Positions 5,778-7,124 of a stretch of DNA of 7,124 nucleotides are shown here, piece after piece; position 1 is the first letter of the stretch; every line of letters begins with the position of its first letter. The notes under the pieces were generated by a model. It did no database searches. It was not told where the DNA came from and was given only the letters and a program-made list of their open reading frames with translations. Source of the stretch: SIG607 sp045590395 (GTDB taxonomy: Bacteria > Bacillota > Clostridia > Oscillospirales > Acutalibacteraceae); NCBI GenBank assembly GCA_045590395.1, contig JAZNQX010000165.1:1-7124 (forward strand). The letters run 5' to 3'. The position numbers and the translations under genes were made by a program.

Positions 5778-7124
5778 TCAGTCGAATATCTCTTCCAGTT
5801 TTTGGGCGGCGGAACGGTCAGCTGTTTTTAGAAAGTGACTGTATATGTCGGTAGTCGTACTGGTTCGCGCATGACCCGCTCGACCTGCGACCGTTACGAT
5901 AGGAACTCCCGCGGCGATTTGCATAGTGATGTTCGTGTGCCTAAGGCTGTGGACGGTTCGTTCTTCAAGTCCTGCCGTCTGGCATATCCGTTTCATCCAC
6001 ATATTTATCGTGCCGGGGTAAATGTTTCCACCGTATTCGCCGATAAACAATCGGTTGCTGTTTTCCCACTTGTCGCGGTGCATCTCTCGGTATTCTTCGT
6101 ACCAAGCCTTGTATTCGGTCAACACCGTTATCAGTTTATCCGATATGGCGATTACGCGCTTACTGCTTTCCGTTTTCGGGTCTTTTAATACTAACCCAAC
6201 CTTACGGACGGCGGTGAGCGACCTTGCTATGGTTATCGTAGCGTTATCGAAGTCGATATCCGACCATTCCAGTCCGCACAGTTCGCCACGGCGCATTCCC
6301 GTTAGAAGAAGGGTGAGCATAGCCGTGTTATATCGAATGTCTGGGAACTCGTCCGCCGCCTTGTAGAACTTTTTAGCGTCTTCGTCATCCATATAGTCAA
6401 TATCGCTTGGAGGACGCTTGGGGAAGGTTATGTAGTCGGCGCTAGCGTAGTTATCGGCTATCAGCCGTTGTTTTTTCGCCGTGGCAAGAACCGCTCGTAT
6501 GCTGCGCTTAATCTTGCTTATCGTTTCGTAAGCGTACTTTTGCGTCGTATGCGTGACATTGAATAGGTTTTCCGTTTTCTCGCCTAGCGTTTCGGCTAGC
6601 CGTTTGGCGTACTCATAACTGATTTGCTTGCCTGCCAGCGCGTTGGAAAGGGAGCAACTACTGAAGTTTTTCTCGTATCGAAGTTTCATATAGCCGATAC
6701 CAGTTTGGTTCATTCGCTCCCGTAAGGCAGGCTTTGCCGTGACAACCGTGACAGTCTTTTCCATACGGTCTAGTTTGTCGTAGTATTGCTGTATGATATT
6801 CGGTGTAAGTTCTTTTAGTTTATAACCGCCGATATGCTTGTTGGTCAGTTCTATGGCGCTTTCACAGTTGACGAAGTAACTTGCTGCGACTTCGTTTTTT
6901 CGCCTTTTTAGCCACCAGAGTGCGTATTCCGAGAAAGTGGTTTCAGCTGATTGTGTCGGCTCTCCTGACGCCGTTTCTAGGGCTTTAATCGCGTTCTCGT
7001 ATTCGCTTGCAAATATCACGACTTCTCGTTCCATTTGCTTGGGTGTAAGTCCTACGGGCGGTTTCCATGTGGTGGAGTGAACTTTAATTTCTCCGCTACC
7101 TTTGTCCTTAATTTTGACCTGTAT
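5778..7124 (-). CDS. Tyrosine recombinase/integrase (N-terminus outside window)
   Basis: This site-specific recombinase of a mobile element cuts and rejoins DNA through a covalent phosphotyrosine. The frame is open through the right edge. The residues upstream of the internal ATG at 7034 (including TTWKPPVGLTPKQ) match the Arm-binding beta-sheet domain of clostridial integrases, so the true start lies beyond 7124. Counting from the ATG at 7034, the catalytic set is complete: R248 (TGMRRGE), K287, H362 and R365 (HSLRHT), H388 (GHA) and Y398 (IYSHF). The core-binding domain spans about 30-195 and contains an inserted XRE-like helix-turn-helix segment around 119-161 (SCSLSNALAGK, AKRLAETLGEKTENLF). 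The protein ends in D, with TGA at 5778-5780, just before a terminator. GC content is clearly higher than in the genes to the left. Cargo beyond it may have entered through its activity. Confidence 0.95.
   Translation of the reverse strand: MQVKIKDKGSGEIKVHSTTWKPPVGLTPKQMEREVVIFASEYENAIKALETASGEPTQSAETTFSEYALWWLKRRKNEVAASYFVNCESAIELTNKHIGGYKLKELTPNIIQQYYDKLDRMEKTVTVVTAKPALRERMNQTGIGYMKLRYEKNFSSCSLSNALAGKQISYEYAKRLAETLGEKTENLFNVTHTTQKYAYETISKIKRSIRAVLATAKKQRLIADNYASADYITFPKRPPSDIDYMDDEDAKKFYKAADEFPDIRYNTAMLTLLLTGMRRGELCGLEWSDIDFDNATITIARSLTAVRKVGLVLKDPKTESSKRVIAISDKLITVLTEYKAWYEEYREMHRDKWENSNRLFIGEYGGNIYPGTINMWMKRICQTAGLEERTVHSLRHTNITMQIAAGVPIVTVAGRAGHARTSTTTDIYSHFLKTADRSAAQKLEEIFD

Noticed and set aside
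5835..6366. Two overlapping plus-strand open frames of 114-117 codons opposite the integrase
   Set aside because: They mirror the catalytic domain of a well-supported integrase, and the translations look like random low-complexity sequence; higher GC lengthens shadow frames here.
1..7124. CRISPR array, tRNA or insertion sequence
   Set aside because: No regularly spaced direct repeats, no tRNA-like cloverleaf and no transposase frame or terminal repeats were seen on either strand.

Overview
All genes in this 7.1-kb window lie on the minus strand, so transcription runs from high to low coordinates. The strong AGGAG-type ribosome binding sites, TTG starts, low GC in the cargo and an integrase resembling those of clostridial mobile elements suggest a low-GC Firmicute, probably a gut-type Clostridia or relative. 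This is an inference from style; no taxonomic marker gene is present.

Right part (5778-7124): a tyrosine recombinase cut by the window edge, with all six catalytic positions present. It is followed at once by a 12-bp-stem intrinsic terminator (5739-5773). Its GC content is visibly higher than that of everything to its left, so the two blocks probably have different histories.

Middle and left part (1-5692): one apparent operon begins at a near-consensus extended -10 promoter (5664-5692). Its genes, in order of transcription, are: a 69-aa XRE-type regulator (likely controller); a C5-cytosine DNA methyltransferase joined in frame to a putative PD-(D/E)xK restriction nuclease; a second, unrelated C5-cytosine methyltransferase with a 90-residue C-terminal tail; a DUF2971 protein with a roughly 200-residue helical insert; an HNH endonuclease; a 56-aa protein with an SAP-like pattern; and the first 13 codons of a further gene whose N-terminus looks like an SMC/OLD-type AAA ATPase. 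Gaps between genes are 4 to 48 nt, and the last pair overlaps.

Interpretation: this is a composite restriction-modification or defence island beside a site-specific recombinase. The first methyltransferase appears to have its own nuclease on the same polypeptide. A textbook ribosome binding site and ATG are preserved at the junction, so free nuclease may also be made. The second methyltransferase is followed by an HNH nuclease and accessory proteins that may form a second, less familiar module. Alternatively, the two methyltransferases may modify opposite strands of one asymmetric site, as in LlaJI-type systems. Both genes after the second methyltransferase (DUF2971 and HNH) start with TTG behind good ribosome binding sites, while the methyltransferases start with ATG. 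No rRNA, tRNA, CRISPR array, insertion sequence or origin was seen, and no stretch over 300 bases lacks a gene.
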